A DNA stretch of 64,000 nt from Oryzias latipes. Its lineage: Eukaryota > Chordata > Actinopteri > Beloniformes > Adrianichthyidae. The stretch lies in NCBI RefSeq assembly GCF_002234675.1, contig NC_019881.2:18787494-18851493 (forward strand), written 5' to 3'. The translations under genes and the position numbers were made by a program. The notes beneath the pieces are model-generated. The model was not told the origin of the DNA and did not search any database. It was given only the letters and a program-made list of their open reading frames with translations. Below, one piece after another: positions 1 through 11,095 of this stretch (the stretch's first letter is position 1; each line of letters opens with the position of its first letter).

Positions 1-181
1 GCCACCTCGTGTACAGGAGTATTTCTGGTTTACATTAAGCGCCATCTAATGGCAGGGAAGGAAATTGCATGTTCGCTCGGCTCATCGTCAGCGAAAATCG
101 CCTGGGTGTGAACACAAAAAACGTGGCGAAAAACGCTGGCGAATAACGCCTGGCGAATATTTGTCCCGGTGTTTACGGGCC
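1..181. other. Unassigned sequence left of the LINE fragment
   Basis: No coding sequence is supported here. The stretch has short imperfect repeats of a GGCGAA-type word (about 95-160), which suggests a decayed repeat. A CTCF-like match with one mismatch lies near 39-55. I could not assign it to a family. Confidence 0.3.
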
Positions 182-382
182 TTATGACGGTGGTGGAATA
201 GGTGAGGTCTGAGCTAACATGTTGAGGTCCGTTGGTCAGAAAGTCCAGGATCCAGCTACAGAGTTTGGTGTGAATGTCCAGATCTTTGAGTTTGATAATT
301 AACTTGGATGGAATAATTGTGTTGAATGTTGAGCTGAAGTCGACAAACTGCATTCTTGCGTAAGTGGTGCTTTTGTCTAGGT
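182..382 (-). mobile_element. Old LINE reverse-transcriptase fragment (left part)
   Basis: Read on the minus strand, about 60 codons resemble the reverse-transcriptase stretch of L2/Rex-type LINEs around the [11 protein letters not shown] motif, followed by a CSWILDFL-like segment. The fragment stops abruptly at 382 and its upstream codons reappear at 3808-3845 on the other side of a large insertion. It is a dead, short remnant with no start or end of its own. Confidence 0.65.
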
Positions 383-480
383 CAGAGGTGGGCACTGAGG
401 GCTGCATTCCTGCATGTTTTCCAGCATACCCTGCTCTGGCATGTTCTAATTGGCTGGACACACCTGAACCAGGTAATCAG

Positions 481-3400
481 AATCAGAATCAGAAAGCCTT
501 TATTGTCATTGTAACACAAGAAACTTGTGACAACGAAATTTCTGGTGCTCTCCAGCTGCTTAAACAATAAAATAGATAATCTTCTAAAGAACAATAAAAT
601 TGAGTTTAACTGAAAATATACATATGTACAAAGATACATAACTATTCTAAATTGCATTATATTGCACTGGGAATTGTTAATATTGCACATTGGCTTCAGA
701 TATTGCACGAGTTACAGTTTTTGTGGGATTCACATTTATTTAGGAGGTTGACTGCTCTGGGAAAAAAACTGTTCTTTAGTCTATTTGTGCGAGCTTTGTG
801 GGATCTGTACCGTCGGCCTGACGCTAGCAGTTGGAACAGGTGGTGGTTTGGATGGTGGGAGTCCTTGATGATTTGCCTGGCTCTGCTCGTGTAGCGAGAG
901 CTAGCAATGTCCTCTAGGCTGGGCAGGGGGGAGCCGGTGATTTTCTGGGCCGTGTTGATCACCCTCTGCAGCGCCTTCCTGTCTGCGGCCGAGCATCCTG
1001 CATACCAGGCTGTGATGCAGTACGTGAGGATGCTCTCGATGGTGGCTCTGTAGAAGGTCACCAGCAGCTTCTTGTCCAGGTTGTTCCTCCTGAGTATTCT
1101 CAGAAAGTGGAGACGCTGCTGGGCCTTCCCTACTGCCGCAGTGGTGTTTGCAGTCCAGGAGAGGTCCTCTGTGATCAGCACACCTAGGTAGCGGATGGAG
1201 TGAACCCTGTCCACGCTGACCCCATTTATATAAAGTGGGGGCGGGTCCACTTTCCCCTTTCTGAAGTCCAGGATTATTTCTTTCGTTTTGGTGGTGTTCA
1301 GGTGGAGGTTGTTTCCTGAACACCACTTTTCCAGTCTGCTGACTTCATCCCTGTAGAAAGTCTCATCTTCCCCTGAGATGAGCCCGACCACAGCGGTGTC
1401 ATCAGCAAACTTGATGATGGTGTTGCAGGGGTGGGTTGGCGTGCAGTCCGATGTGTAGAGCGTGAAGAGGAGAGGGCTCAGTACACATCCTTGTGGTGAT
1501 CCTGTGCTGATGGTGATGGTGGATGAAAGGTGGGGTCCAAGTTTAACAGATTGTGGTCGTTCTGACAGAAAGTCTTTAATCCATGAGCAGATGGGGGAAG
1601 AAAGGCCCAAGTGAAGCAGTTTCTCTGTCAGGATGTCTGGGATGATGTTGTTAAAGGCTGAGCTGAAGTCCAGAAAGAGCAGCCTAACGTAGTTCCCTGG
1701 GTGGTCCAGGTGGCTCAGGGCAGAGTGAAGAGTGGTGGAAATAGCATCATCTGTTGAGCGATTTGGTTTGTAGGCAAACTGAAGCGGGTCAAGGGTGGGT
1801 GGGAGATTATCTTTGATGTGTTTTGCTATCAGTCTTTCAAAACACTTCATGATTACAGGCGTGAGGGCGACTGGCCTGTAGTCGTTGAGGCTGTCTGCTG
1901 CTGGCTTTTTGAGAACCGGAATTATGGTGGAGGTTTTGAGGCAGGCTGGGATACTGCACTGTTGTAGGGACTGATTAAAGATACTGGTGAAGACGTCCGC
2001 TAATTGGTCGGCGCATGCGCTGAGTACTTTGCCTGGTACTCCATCTGGTCCCGTTGCCTTCCTGGGGTTGGCTGATTTAAGCACCCGTCGTACTTCCTGC
2101 TCCCGGAGTACTAGGGTGCTGTTGATGTGGGGTGGTGATGATTGTGGCGTGTCTGCTGGGGGCCTCTGCGTGTCAAACCTGGCAAAGAAATGGTTTAGCT
2201 CCCTTGCCAAGGAGGCATCCGCTCCAGTGGACACTGTGTTGCTGCTCCTTTGATTTGTGATGTGGTTTATCCCCTGCCACATCTTCCTGGGGTTGTTGTC
2301 AGCGAAGTGCTCTTCAATCTCCTTTTTGTAGGCCATTTTGGCCTTCTTTATGCCTTTTTTTAGGGCAGATCTGGCTGCGCTGTATTGGAGCCAGTCACTG
2401 TCCCTTGACCTGAAGGCGGTGTCTCGTTTTTTAAGGAGAGATTTTACTTTGCTGGTCATCCATGGTTTCTGATTTGGGAAAGTTCTGATCCTTTTGTTCA
2501 CAGTCACATTGCCTATGCAGTGGTTTATATAGGAAAGGACTGTGTCCGTGTGTTCTTGTAGATTTTGGCTGTAGAAAGTGTCCCAGAGTGTGTTTGAGAA
2601 GCAGTCTTGCAGTTGTGTGAGGGCAGCTTCGGGCCAGATCCTGATGGTCTTTGTTTCTGGCTTTGTTTTCCTTCTTAGGGGGGTGTAGGTGGGGGTGAGG
2701 GACAAGCAGAGGTGGTCTGAGCCTGCTAGATGGGGGAGGGGGGTGACTTTGTAAGCCTGTTTAATGTTTGAGTAAACTTGGTCTAAAGTGTTTACTCCTC
2801 TGGTGGCAAACTTTACATACTGTGTGAATTTGGGGAGCACAGTTTTAAGGCGTGCTTGGTTGAAATCCCCAGCAATAATCAAAAGTCCATCAGGGTGGGC
2901 GAGCTGTTGCTTGTTGATGATAGTTAGCAGGAGGTTGAGAGCCGTGCTAGTGTTAGCATCTGGTGGTATGTAAACAGCTAGCACCAGAACAGCTGTGAAT
3001 TCCCTCGGGAGGTAGAAGGGCCTGCATAAGATGGCTACAGCCTCCAAGTTCGGGGAGCAGTGTCTTTCGGTGATGCTGCTGTTGCTACACCACTCGTTGT
3101 GCACATAAACACAAAGCCCCCCTCCTCTGCTCTTACCGGAGCTGTGATCTCTGTCCTGACAATGTAGCGTGCGTCCCGCTAGCTCAATCGCGGCGTCGGG
3201 GATACGCGGTTATAGCCATGATTCGGTGATGATAATCAGACTGCAGTTCCTTGTGAAGCTGTTTTTGGCTGTTAGTAGTTCCAGTTCGTCCATCTTGTTG
3301 ATGATGGACCTCGCATTTGAGAGGAGGAGGCTTGGAATTGCGGGTCTGAGCGGTTGTTTACGTAGCTTAGCCTCTGGGCCAGCCCGGCAGCCTCGCTTCT

Positions 3401-3701
3401 GCTTCCTCTCTCTCCTCCGCCTTCGTCGCTTGCCGGGTGGGCTTACCATCCACGGAGACCCCGGTAGCCTCGCTATTTCCTTTGGGATGTTGTGGCGCTG
3501 CTGAAAGTTCTTTGTTACCGACTGGGTTTGTCTCAGCCCAAGGTCTATCAGGTACTGGCGGTGGTATTTAAAATCGGCGTAGCAAAAATCCAAAAGTAAA
3601 TAAAATACAAACAATAGAATAAAAAGCCATGCTGGAGAGCTGAGAGCCGCTGCACCCGCGCGCGCCGCCGCCATGCCTCACGCCATGAGTAGGGCAAGAT
3701 T
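481..3701 (-). mobile_element. L2-type LINE retrotransposon, nearly full coding length
   Basis: A minus-strand non-LTR retrotransposon sits between two exact 32-bp direct repeats (449-480 and 3702-3733), which I take as its target-site duplication. The 3' end is at the low coordinate and has a short tandem tail of AATCAG-type units as seen on the plus strand (from 475), next to the CCTTTATTGTCATTG word common at the tails of fish L2 elements. The coding region covers endonuclease and reverse transcriptase. The 5' end lies only a few bases before the first ATG, so little 5' UTR remains. It inserted into a hAT-like element. Confidence 0.85.
696..3674 (-). pseudogene. L2 LINE endonuclease/reverse transcriptase, one in-frame stop
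   Basis: This is the replication protein of the L2 LINE: it nicks DNA with an APE-type endonuclease and primes reverse transcription at the nick. The reading frame starts at 3674 with a hydrophobic N-terminal stretch and a run of arginines. It enters the endonuclease domain (SLLLSNARSI, then TESWL), meets a single TAA at 3210-3212, and continues in the same frame without another break to 696. The second part holds the rest of the endonuclease (GDFNQ, SDHLCL), the reverse transcriptase with FADD at about 1398-1409, and a C-terminal region. The only visible lesion is that one stop codon inside the endonuclease, so the copy is probably young but cannot make full-length protein without readthrough. 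Confidence 0.85.
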
Positions 3702-3807
3702 ATTGGCTGGACACACCTGAACCAGGTAATCAGCCATGAGTAGGGCAAGACTATCTGGAAATCATGCAGACACACCGGCCCTCGAGGCCTGGAATTGCCC
3801 ACCCCTG

Positions 3808-3845
3808 GTCTAGGTTTATTAAAGCAGATTGAAGTGTGAAATTTG
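3808..3845 (-). mobile_element. Old LINE reverse-transcriptase fragment (right part)
   Basis: Read on the minus strand these bases encode the residues just before the [17 protein letters not shown] stretch found at 182-382, so the two pieces were contiguous before the hAT-like element entered. The first eight bases are the copied target GTCTAGGT. Confidence 0.55.
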
Positions 3846-6800
3846 GATGAGATCTGGTGTGTAGGAAATACAGCAATTCCAAAGTTTTTAAACATGTTTG
3901 CTGAAACATTAAAGTTTAGTTTCTAACTTGCCTAACTCACAGGATTAAAGGTTTTCTGACTTTTGATCAATTAGACTCATTTTTATTTTAGGCTTTTTGG
4001 CTTCTTTGCCCCTGTGGTTCAGAGTGTTGTGTTTTTGTTTTTTTTATGTGGGAGTCTCTGGACTGAAATCTGATTAAATACTTGTCAGATTATTATATAT
4101 TTTGTAGTTCTAATCTTCTTCTAATCGGTAAATTTTGACTTTGTGCTTTTTTTAAAGGGACGTGAAAAGGATAAAATGGGGATAAGAGGAAAGAAAACTG
4201 TCATTTTTTCAGAAAACTATGTTTTCTTGGAAAACTCCAAGGGACAATAAATTCCAAAGGTTTCCCAAAGTTTGTCTGGGATTAAACAAAAAGGAGCTAA
4301 AATAGCATAAAAGATGTATGTGCGGGGAAGCAGAAGGTTCCAGAATCAATTATTAAGTCAAAGATGTGCTGCTCCATGAAAAGTATTGATCTGCAGCTGA
4401 AACGAAAGCTGATAAAAGCTATTGATATTTTCACTAGAATGAGGGGAAAGATTTTCATGACCTACTTGAGCATCAAAGATCAGCTTTTTCTCTGAAAATG
4501 CATAACAATAAAAAGGAATGTTGCCATCCATCAATTATTTCACATTTTAGGGAATTGCACATTTGCACAAATGCGTTATTAAAAAAAAAAAAGGATTCTG
4601 TGCAAATGCTTCAGCTTCTGACACTGTAGGTGCGGTTGGGGACTCCAGCCCCACTGAGGGTCAGTAATTAGTATGACTCATACCCTGTAATGATAAAGTC
4701 ATACTCTGCTTCCATCTCAGCTCATTTATAATACATATCATCCATTTGCTCCCCCTTCCCATGGTCCGCTGTTTGCTTTATTGCCATCCAGACTGAGCTT
4801 TTTAACTTTCATTCATCCCTGTTGATTAAATGAGCTTTGACCAATGATATAAAGCTGATGCTTTATCTATTTATTTATTTTTATTTTTTACATAAAAAGT
4901 GCCAACGGAGCTAAAGGTAAATGAATGACAATTGCATTAAAGATGTTTATCGTTTCAGCTCATTCCAGGTGAAATTCAAAGTTGCCATCTTTGGTCTGAA
5001 GCGAGTCAAACTCTGCTCAGTTCCTATAAGCCTCCTCATTGACTGCATGTCCACGGGCATTACAGAGAGAGGGCTGAAGCGGCCGGGCCGTCTGTGGTGA
5101 AAGTCTGATGAAACCAAAGGAAATCTTCCTGCCGGAGTCAGCAGCGGCATGCAAACCGCAATTGCAGAGCCCCAGCAGCACCCCATCAATCCCAGACACC
5201 AGCGCAGACGGATGAGCGCGCCAAAGAAAGGATGTCATATTTCCATACGCTTAATAAAAGTGTTCGGTTTCTGCAACAGGTATGAAAAATTCATTTGTGA
5301 CCACCAGCCATAAACTGAGGCTTAAAAATCCTGAGTCCAAGCAAATTTATTGTATTCAGAAAGCAGGCATCAGGGAAAAAGACGGGAAACTATCTATTAG
5401 GTTGGATTAATTAATTCCAACATGAATTTAAGAAAAAGAAAGTTGATCCCTTAAACGGTTTAATTAATTAATAAATGAAGATTTATTTGTTGGCAACAGA
5501 CGTTCAAGCGACCACTTACAATAAAAGTCTATTTAAATACGCGTTTCGGGATTCCACATTCCTCATGTGTTGACTCATCGCTACACAAGTTTTAACAACT
5601 GTTATTATCTGATTTGGTAGAGACGTATGGATGGCGTCCCTTTTAATTCACAAAAGTGCCAACTATTTGAAAATTGGTTATGCAGGGTTATGCCATTTTT
5701 GACCAAAATCCAAGAAACCTGTCATTTTCTAGGACAAAGTTTCTGAGACCGCAGTTAATCTGAAACTTGGCAACAAGAATATGTCAAAAACACAATTTTC
5801 CTTAGAGTGGGTCTTTAAGAAATTTCTTTCAGGATGTTATGGTGTAGCAATTAATCCCTTCATAAATTACAACAGATCTTTTTAAGCAATGGGCCACAAA
5901 AGCAGCCCTGACCATCATGCTACCAACATCTGTTTTTACTATTGCTGCGATGGACCTTTGATTTAATGTTTCTTTTTTTCTTTCACACAGACTCAGCCCT
6001 CTCAAGGGAGCTTTCTGAACTGTTTTCCATCAAAAGCGTTGCCGTCGGTGAACCTTCTGCTAGCATGAAATAATGGCTGGAAGCAGCTCGAGAAAGCTAA
6101 TTATTCCAGTAATGTTTTTGTTTGCTGTCAGTAAAAGACCGCCCGCATAACCTCAATTAAACAAACACAGCACCGAAGTCGGTCTCCATCACAATCAAGT
6201 ACTTTTTGGAGTGTTAGCTTTGCCTTTTGATTAGATGGGTGGTTTTTGAAGTCTTCTTTAATTTATTTTAACAAATAAGTTGGTTTTAATTATAAAATAT
6301 GAGTTTTTGTTCAACAATGTTTATTTGCTTATATGTCTTCACCCAAAGAACAAGGTAGGGAATTTGTTATGAGTTTTCATGAAATTCCCATCGGAACATG
6401 ATGACGCGGCTGCTTTTGGTTTGATGTTTACAACCTCAAACGTCACAAAGAATGTAAATAAGTCAACAGTCAATTCATAAAGTTCCTGGATTCAGTCCAT
6501 TTAATAAAATCAAAATTTATCCTTAATTGGAAGCATTTTTATGTTAATTAGCGTTCATGCAGCATTTAGCGTCTGCAATGCGGAAATCAAACTGATCAAA
6601 AAATAACCTCAACATTAAATTGTACTCTTCAAATGATTGATTGATTTAACGCCTAATAACTTCAGAGGAATTTGCAAATCGTATCAAATAAATAAAAAAA
6701 AAACAGCTGTATGTCAGTGAAAGCTCCTGTCCCAGCAGTAACAACACGGCGGAACTTAATTTATGAATGACAATTAGTCAGAAGGACCCAAAAACACTCC

Positions 6801-9136
6801 AGCATCGCCGCTGGAGCGTGACAGCGTTGGCAAAAACAGCCTTCGCCCCGATTCGTCTCCCAGCCGACAGTCTGGCCCCGTCGCACAGCATTTATCTGCC
6901 TTCGTGCGCCTTCACCCCCCAAAAAACTCATTAATCTCTAATGGTTTAACTCTGTTCCCAGTATGGCCTGCGTATGTTCTCGTTAATGACTTTTCAATCT
7001 TATGCTACAGAACAGAGGTGAAATTATGAAATGCCTTTCATTTAAACAATGAAATCAGAAGGATGTGCTCCAGCCCTTTAAAAATCAAACATACCACCTG
7101 CAGGGGAAAATTAAGAAACAAACAAGGGAAGGCGAGTAGCCATGATTTTTTTTTCTGCCTACAGAACTTTCAAAGCCAAACACAAAGCTCTTCAGTCTTT
7201 CTCTTCAGTGGTTGCAAGTATTGATTCCCCACATTCCCCAATGGGTGTTTTCTCCTGTGACATAAACACAGCCTTCCATATTTCATTTTCACTATAATTT
7301 CAGACTTTTGGCTGTCAAAACAACCCGGGGCTTCAAACTGAAACCACACGTGCAGTTGAACGAATTTCTGTCGCCAGGTGCTCAATACCTCCAAGGCCAA
7401 TTAGCGAGAGATTCATAAAATAAACAAATAAAAACACAAAAACTGAAGGATGAGAGATGAGACAGGGAAGAGGAAAACTTAAGACCTTAGTGATGTTTCA
7501 ATTTACCACGTTTGCGAAGGTAAGAAATAAAGACGAAGCTGATGGAGAATGCTGGCGATCACCTTTAACAACAGGATCAGTGACAAGCTGAGGGACAAAA
7601 AGGAGGATAAAAACTGTCGGGGATCACTGCTATCACTGATGGAGCCCCTGCGGGACCACTCGTCTTTCTGTTTGATTTGTTTTTCTGTCATCTCGTCTGT
7701 AGCCAGTGGGCTGCGGTCTGTTTACTTGGCACGGCCCTTTTATCTGCTGAATGAGAGACAGAAGTAGGGGATATAGCTCTGTGACCAAGTGCTGAACCTT
7801 CCTCGTCCATCTCCTGACAAGGAAAACCATACAGCCCGGAAGGCAGCTGGCTGGATTATCACTAACCTGATATTCCTGACCCCTTTGTGATGATAGGTCT
7901 TTTTTCTGCCCGTATATCCAGACTCCGAATCAGAGAACATATAGTTGCTGTGGCCTGTTTTATACGCTTTTGAAGGGGAAAAATTTATACCAAAGTCTAA
8001 TGTTGTCACAACAAAACATCTGTCTCACTCAACAACAAATCCCACTAAAAATGAACAAATACTGAAACACAACAGCAAATCGTGGAATGATTGTTTTAAC
8101 TTATTTATTACTGTTTTCTTTATGTGGACATTATAAAAACATGACATAGCATTTTTTTTATTGTATTACTGCAATAAAATTGTTTAGCAAGGTAAAGTTT
8201 TTGCATCACTTCTGGTATAAAGAGTATTTGTTTTCCATTAAGTCAAGTGCAAAACACGAGAGCAGAAGATGGAGAAAAAATTATTGAAAGCAAGAAACTA
8301 ACTATAAGTTAGCAGCTGCGGCCTCAGCTGAGGGTCGAGGTATCAAAAGAAACGCAGGTTTGAGACAAAGTCCATCACATGGAAAACGGTTTGATTTTGG
8401 AGCTCTTCATACTGTTTGACAGGCGCAGGGCCTCCTTTCTGTCGTCTCTGCAGCTTTTCCATGCAGCTGAGCGTGTGTGAACACATCGGCTCAGCGGGCG
8501 CCGGTTCCGGCCTTTGCAGGTGCTCACTGTCGGCCCAGGAGGAGGTGAAGCAAACAAAAGTGCCTGAGAAAACAGAGCTCTGGCCATCTGCAGCCAGCAC
8601 TCGGCCGGCCGGCTGAAGGTTTAATGTTCTAACTCGCACCGCAGAGCTCCATCCTCACATGAAGGACATGATTAGAAAACACAAACAGCAGGCGCCTGAT
8701 GCAAGCCATTAGTTTTCTAATTAAAAGTGTGGCGTGCGTACCTGCAGAGTTTGGGAAAAAGTCAATTTTGTTGTACTCGATGAAATGTCATCAGTTTCGA
8801 TTGAGCGTCGTTTAATTGTTTGATAATGAGAGATGATTATCAGCTCACGAGGCTCCATCTTGATGGTGTAGGGAATGGATGGTGGCCTAGAAGTGTCAAA
8901 CAAAACATAACTTGAAAAGAAAATGTTTCACAAAGTGTGACCTCCTATTTCAAGCGGGACGCCCTGTAGAGGACAAAGCTATGGGTTTCCTCTGCCAGGC
9001 AGTTTAAGAGGGTTTTTCTGTTTTTTAAAAATTGACAGATGGACAGTCAGTGCGACTATTTAAGGACACAAACTTTTCAAGTGAAGGACAACAACAAACA
9101 GCAAAAAGCAAATGTTCATGTCATATGAAATAATTT
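3846..9136. other. Gene-free stretch, mostly single-copy looking
   Basis: No reading frame with family resemblance or exon-like structure was found on either strand. AT-rich DNA alternates with more GC-balanced islands (about 4,940-5,240, 6,700-7,030 and 8,340-8,720) that do not look repetitive and could be conserved non-coding elements. A partial copy of the dispersed TTAAAG-type repeat lies at 5,660-5,818. Short A or T runs occur throughout. Confidence 0.5.
5660..5818 (+). repeat. Partial copy of the TTAAAG-ended dispersed repeat
   Basis: It shares the words CTGTCATTTTCTAGGACA and ACAATTTTCCTTAGAGTG with the copies near 19.6, 28.4 and 52.0 kb and ends in GGGTCTTTAA, the family's right terminus. 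The central part of the family is missing. Confidence 0.6.
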
Positions 9137-9242
9137 GACCTCTGATTGGAGGATCGCAGGTTCAGTTCCTGTCTGTCAAAGTCCTTGAATAAGACACTGA
9201 ACCCTACTTTGCTCCTGATGGTCAGCGGTCGGTCCTTAGCAC
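9137..9242 (+). repeat. Truncated tRNA-derived SINE-like fragment
   Basis: It contains GGATCGCAGGTTCAGTTCC, resembling a polymerase III B box, followed by the CCTTGAATAAGACACTGAAC stretch common in fish SINEs. It ends where the inverted-repeat element at 9,243 begins, which may have interrupted it. Confidence 0.5.
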
Positions 9243-9464
9243 CTCAGTAGCCGCGGTTACACGGGCAAAATATCTTGATCGGATCAATGGTCGGATTTAA
9301 ATTCCAACCGTTCACATGGGATCAGAAAAACTTTTTCCGATTAGAACAAACGTTCACATGGGTCTCACTTTCAGTCGAAATAAATCATTTGGGCATGTGC
9401 AGTAGTGTTGAAAATACCTGAAAAGGAAATGAGTCCCACAGTAAACAAACCTTGCTGTCATATA

Positions 9465-10110
9465 CAGTGAGGTCAATAAGTATTTGATCACCCTGTGATT
9501 TAGCAAGTTCTTCCACTTAGAAAACATGGAGGGGTCTAAAATTTTCATCATGGGTGCATTTCCACAGAGAGAGACAGAAACATACAGAAATCACGTTGTA
9601 CGATTTTTTTAAAAACAATTTATTTGTATATTACTGTGACAACTAAGTATTTGATCACTTGATTATCAGAAAGATTTCTGACCAGCAAAGACCTGCTGTT
9701 CTGCTTTTAAATAGTCCAACTCCACTCTGCTCATTATTCTAAATTAGTGGCACCTGTTTGAGGTCGTTAGCTTGCATAAAAGCACCTGTGCAGCCCACAA
9801 TCAGTCAGAAGTCTAACTACCAACATGGGCAAAACAAAAGAGCTGTCAAAACACACAAGAGACAAAATTGTAGACCTTCACAAAGCTGGAAGTGGCTACG
9901 GGGCAATTGCCAAGCAGCTTGGTGAGAAAAGAACGACTGTTGGAGCAATTGTTTAAAAAAATCGTACAACGTGAATTTTTGAATGCTTCTTCAGATTCTC
10001 TCTCTCACTGTGGAAATGCACCTACGATGAAAATTTTAGACCCCTCCATGTTTTCTAAGTGCGAGAACTTGCTAAATCACAGGGTGATCAAATACTTATA
10101 GACCTCACTG
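9465..10110 (+). mobile_element. Tc1-like transposon, internally deleted
   Basis: The ends are CAGTGAGGTC and GACCTCACTG, flanked by TA on both sides (9,463-9,464 and 10,111-10,112), as expected for Tc1/mariner. The inverted repeats are long, about 145-160 bp each, reaching the ATCGTACAACGTG word on the inner side. Between them only the start of the transposase gene survives. The result is a 646-bp deletion derivative that could move only with help from a complete relative. Confidence 0.85.
9825..9956 (+). pseudogene. N-terminal remnant of a Tc1-like transposase
   Basis: An ATG opens 43 codons beginning [20 protein letters not shown], then a helix-turn-helix segment with [14 protein letters not shown]. 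This is the first DNA-binding (paired-like) domain of Tc1-type transposases, which bind the element's own ends. The frame stops exactly where the right inverted repeat begins. The second DNA-binding domain and the DDE catalytic core are missing, so it has no transposase activity. Confidence 0.85.
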
Positions 10111-11095
10111 TACATTTATGCAGCAGCTCGGTAATAAACGAGACGATATTCCAAACGTGCTTTTATTAATGTTATGAATATTATGAAGCGCCTGTTCGCT
10201 CATCATTTTATTTTTAATCCGTGTGGTCAGTGCTTTTTTGTGGAAAAACTGAGCTCCCAGGAGAGGCTAACACATCCGCTAACATAACAACATTAGCTTT
10301 GTTTGATGAACATAAAAATCCATGCGGGAAATGCTGCAATCTGCATCTTGGCTGCACGTAAATGTGTGGGAATAACATCAGCCTTTATTTTGTCGGGACA
10401 CGACTGGAAACACAAATCCACGTGACTGTTTGAACGGTTTCTAAGGACTGAGCGACATTCTGCTTTGAAAAGTTCACACACGACCCAAAGCACAGTCCTC
10501 CTGCGTCAGGCAGCCGCTAACCAGAGCGATGGGACGGATCACAGTCTGAATTCTCCCACACATAACTAAACAACAAAATGCACACGTAACAAAGCATCCT
10601 CCCTTCCCCTCAAACACAAAGTTATTAATCCAGCTGCGTTGCTCAGAGACACAGTTCGCTCGGTCCACCGGCACCTGAGCCTGGACCTCACAGGGTCCAG
10701 ACCTCACGGGGCACGTAGTGCTCCTACCCCGCAACCCCCTCGTGAGGGGTGTAAGAGAGGGGAGAGGAGAAGAGCCAGCGGGGCGCTTCGAACCGGGCCT
10801 CAGCAGAGGAGCGGGTCGGTCCTGTTTGAGCTCCAAAGCTTTCTCTGAAGCACCACACCTTCTATGTGTGACGTAAACCAGAGCAGTAGTGACACACGAT
10901 CGGAATGAACCGTTTAGATGCAACATGATCGGATCAACAATCGGCATAACCCACCTATCTCAATCGGAAAGAAATTTTGATCCGAACGAGTCTGATGGGG
11001 CAGACTATTCGTAACGGCATGTTTACATGACTCATTTTTATTCTGATCAGGCGATCTTTCCGATAACTTTTGCCCATGTAAATGCAGCTACTGAG

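Larger units (their letters stand above)
383..3807. mobile_element. hAT-like non-autonomous element, split by an L2 LINE
   Basis: The outer ends are CAGAGGTGGGCA at 383 and its near-complement TGCCCACCCCTG ending at 3807, with one mismatch. They are flanked by an exact 8-bp direct repeat GTCTAGGT (375-382 and 3808-3815). An 8-bp duplication with CAG-type ends is the hAT signature. The element's own DNA is only about 98 bp on the left (383-480) and about 106 bp on the right (3702-3807); the rest is a LINE inserted into it. No transposase is present, so it is a MITE-like passenger. Confidence 0.8.
9243..11095. mobile_element. Non-autonomous DNA element with terminal inverted repeats
   Basis: The left end CTCAGTAGCCGCGGTTACAC and the right end, read on the opposite strand (CTCAGTAGCTGCATTTACAT), are imperfect inverted copies. 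The similarity runs inward through a series of GATCGGAT-type words. A Tc1-like element is nested inside at 9,465-10,110. No transposase gene is visible in the remainder. I could not see a clean target duplication, so the superfamily is left open. Confidence 0.6.

Noticed and set aside
10474-10947. 157-codon frame on the minus strand
   Set aside because: It lies inside the interior of the inverted-repeat element, has no recognisable domain, and overlaps an open frame on the other strand.
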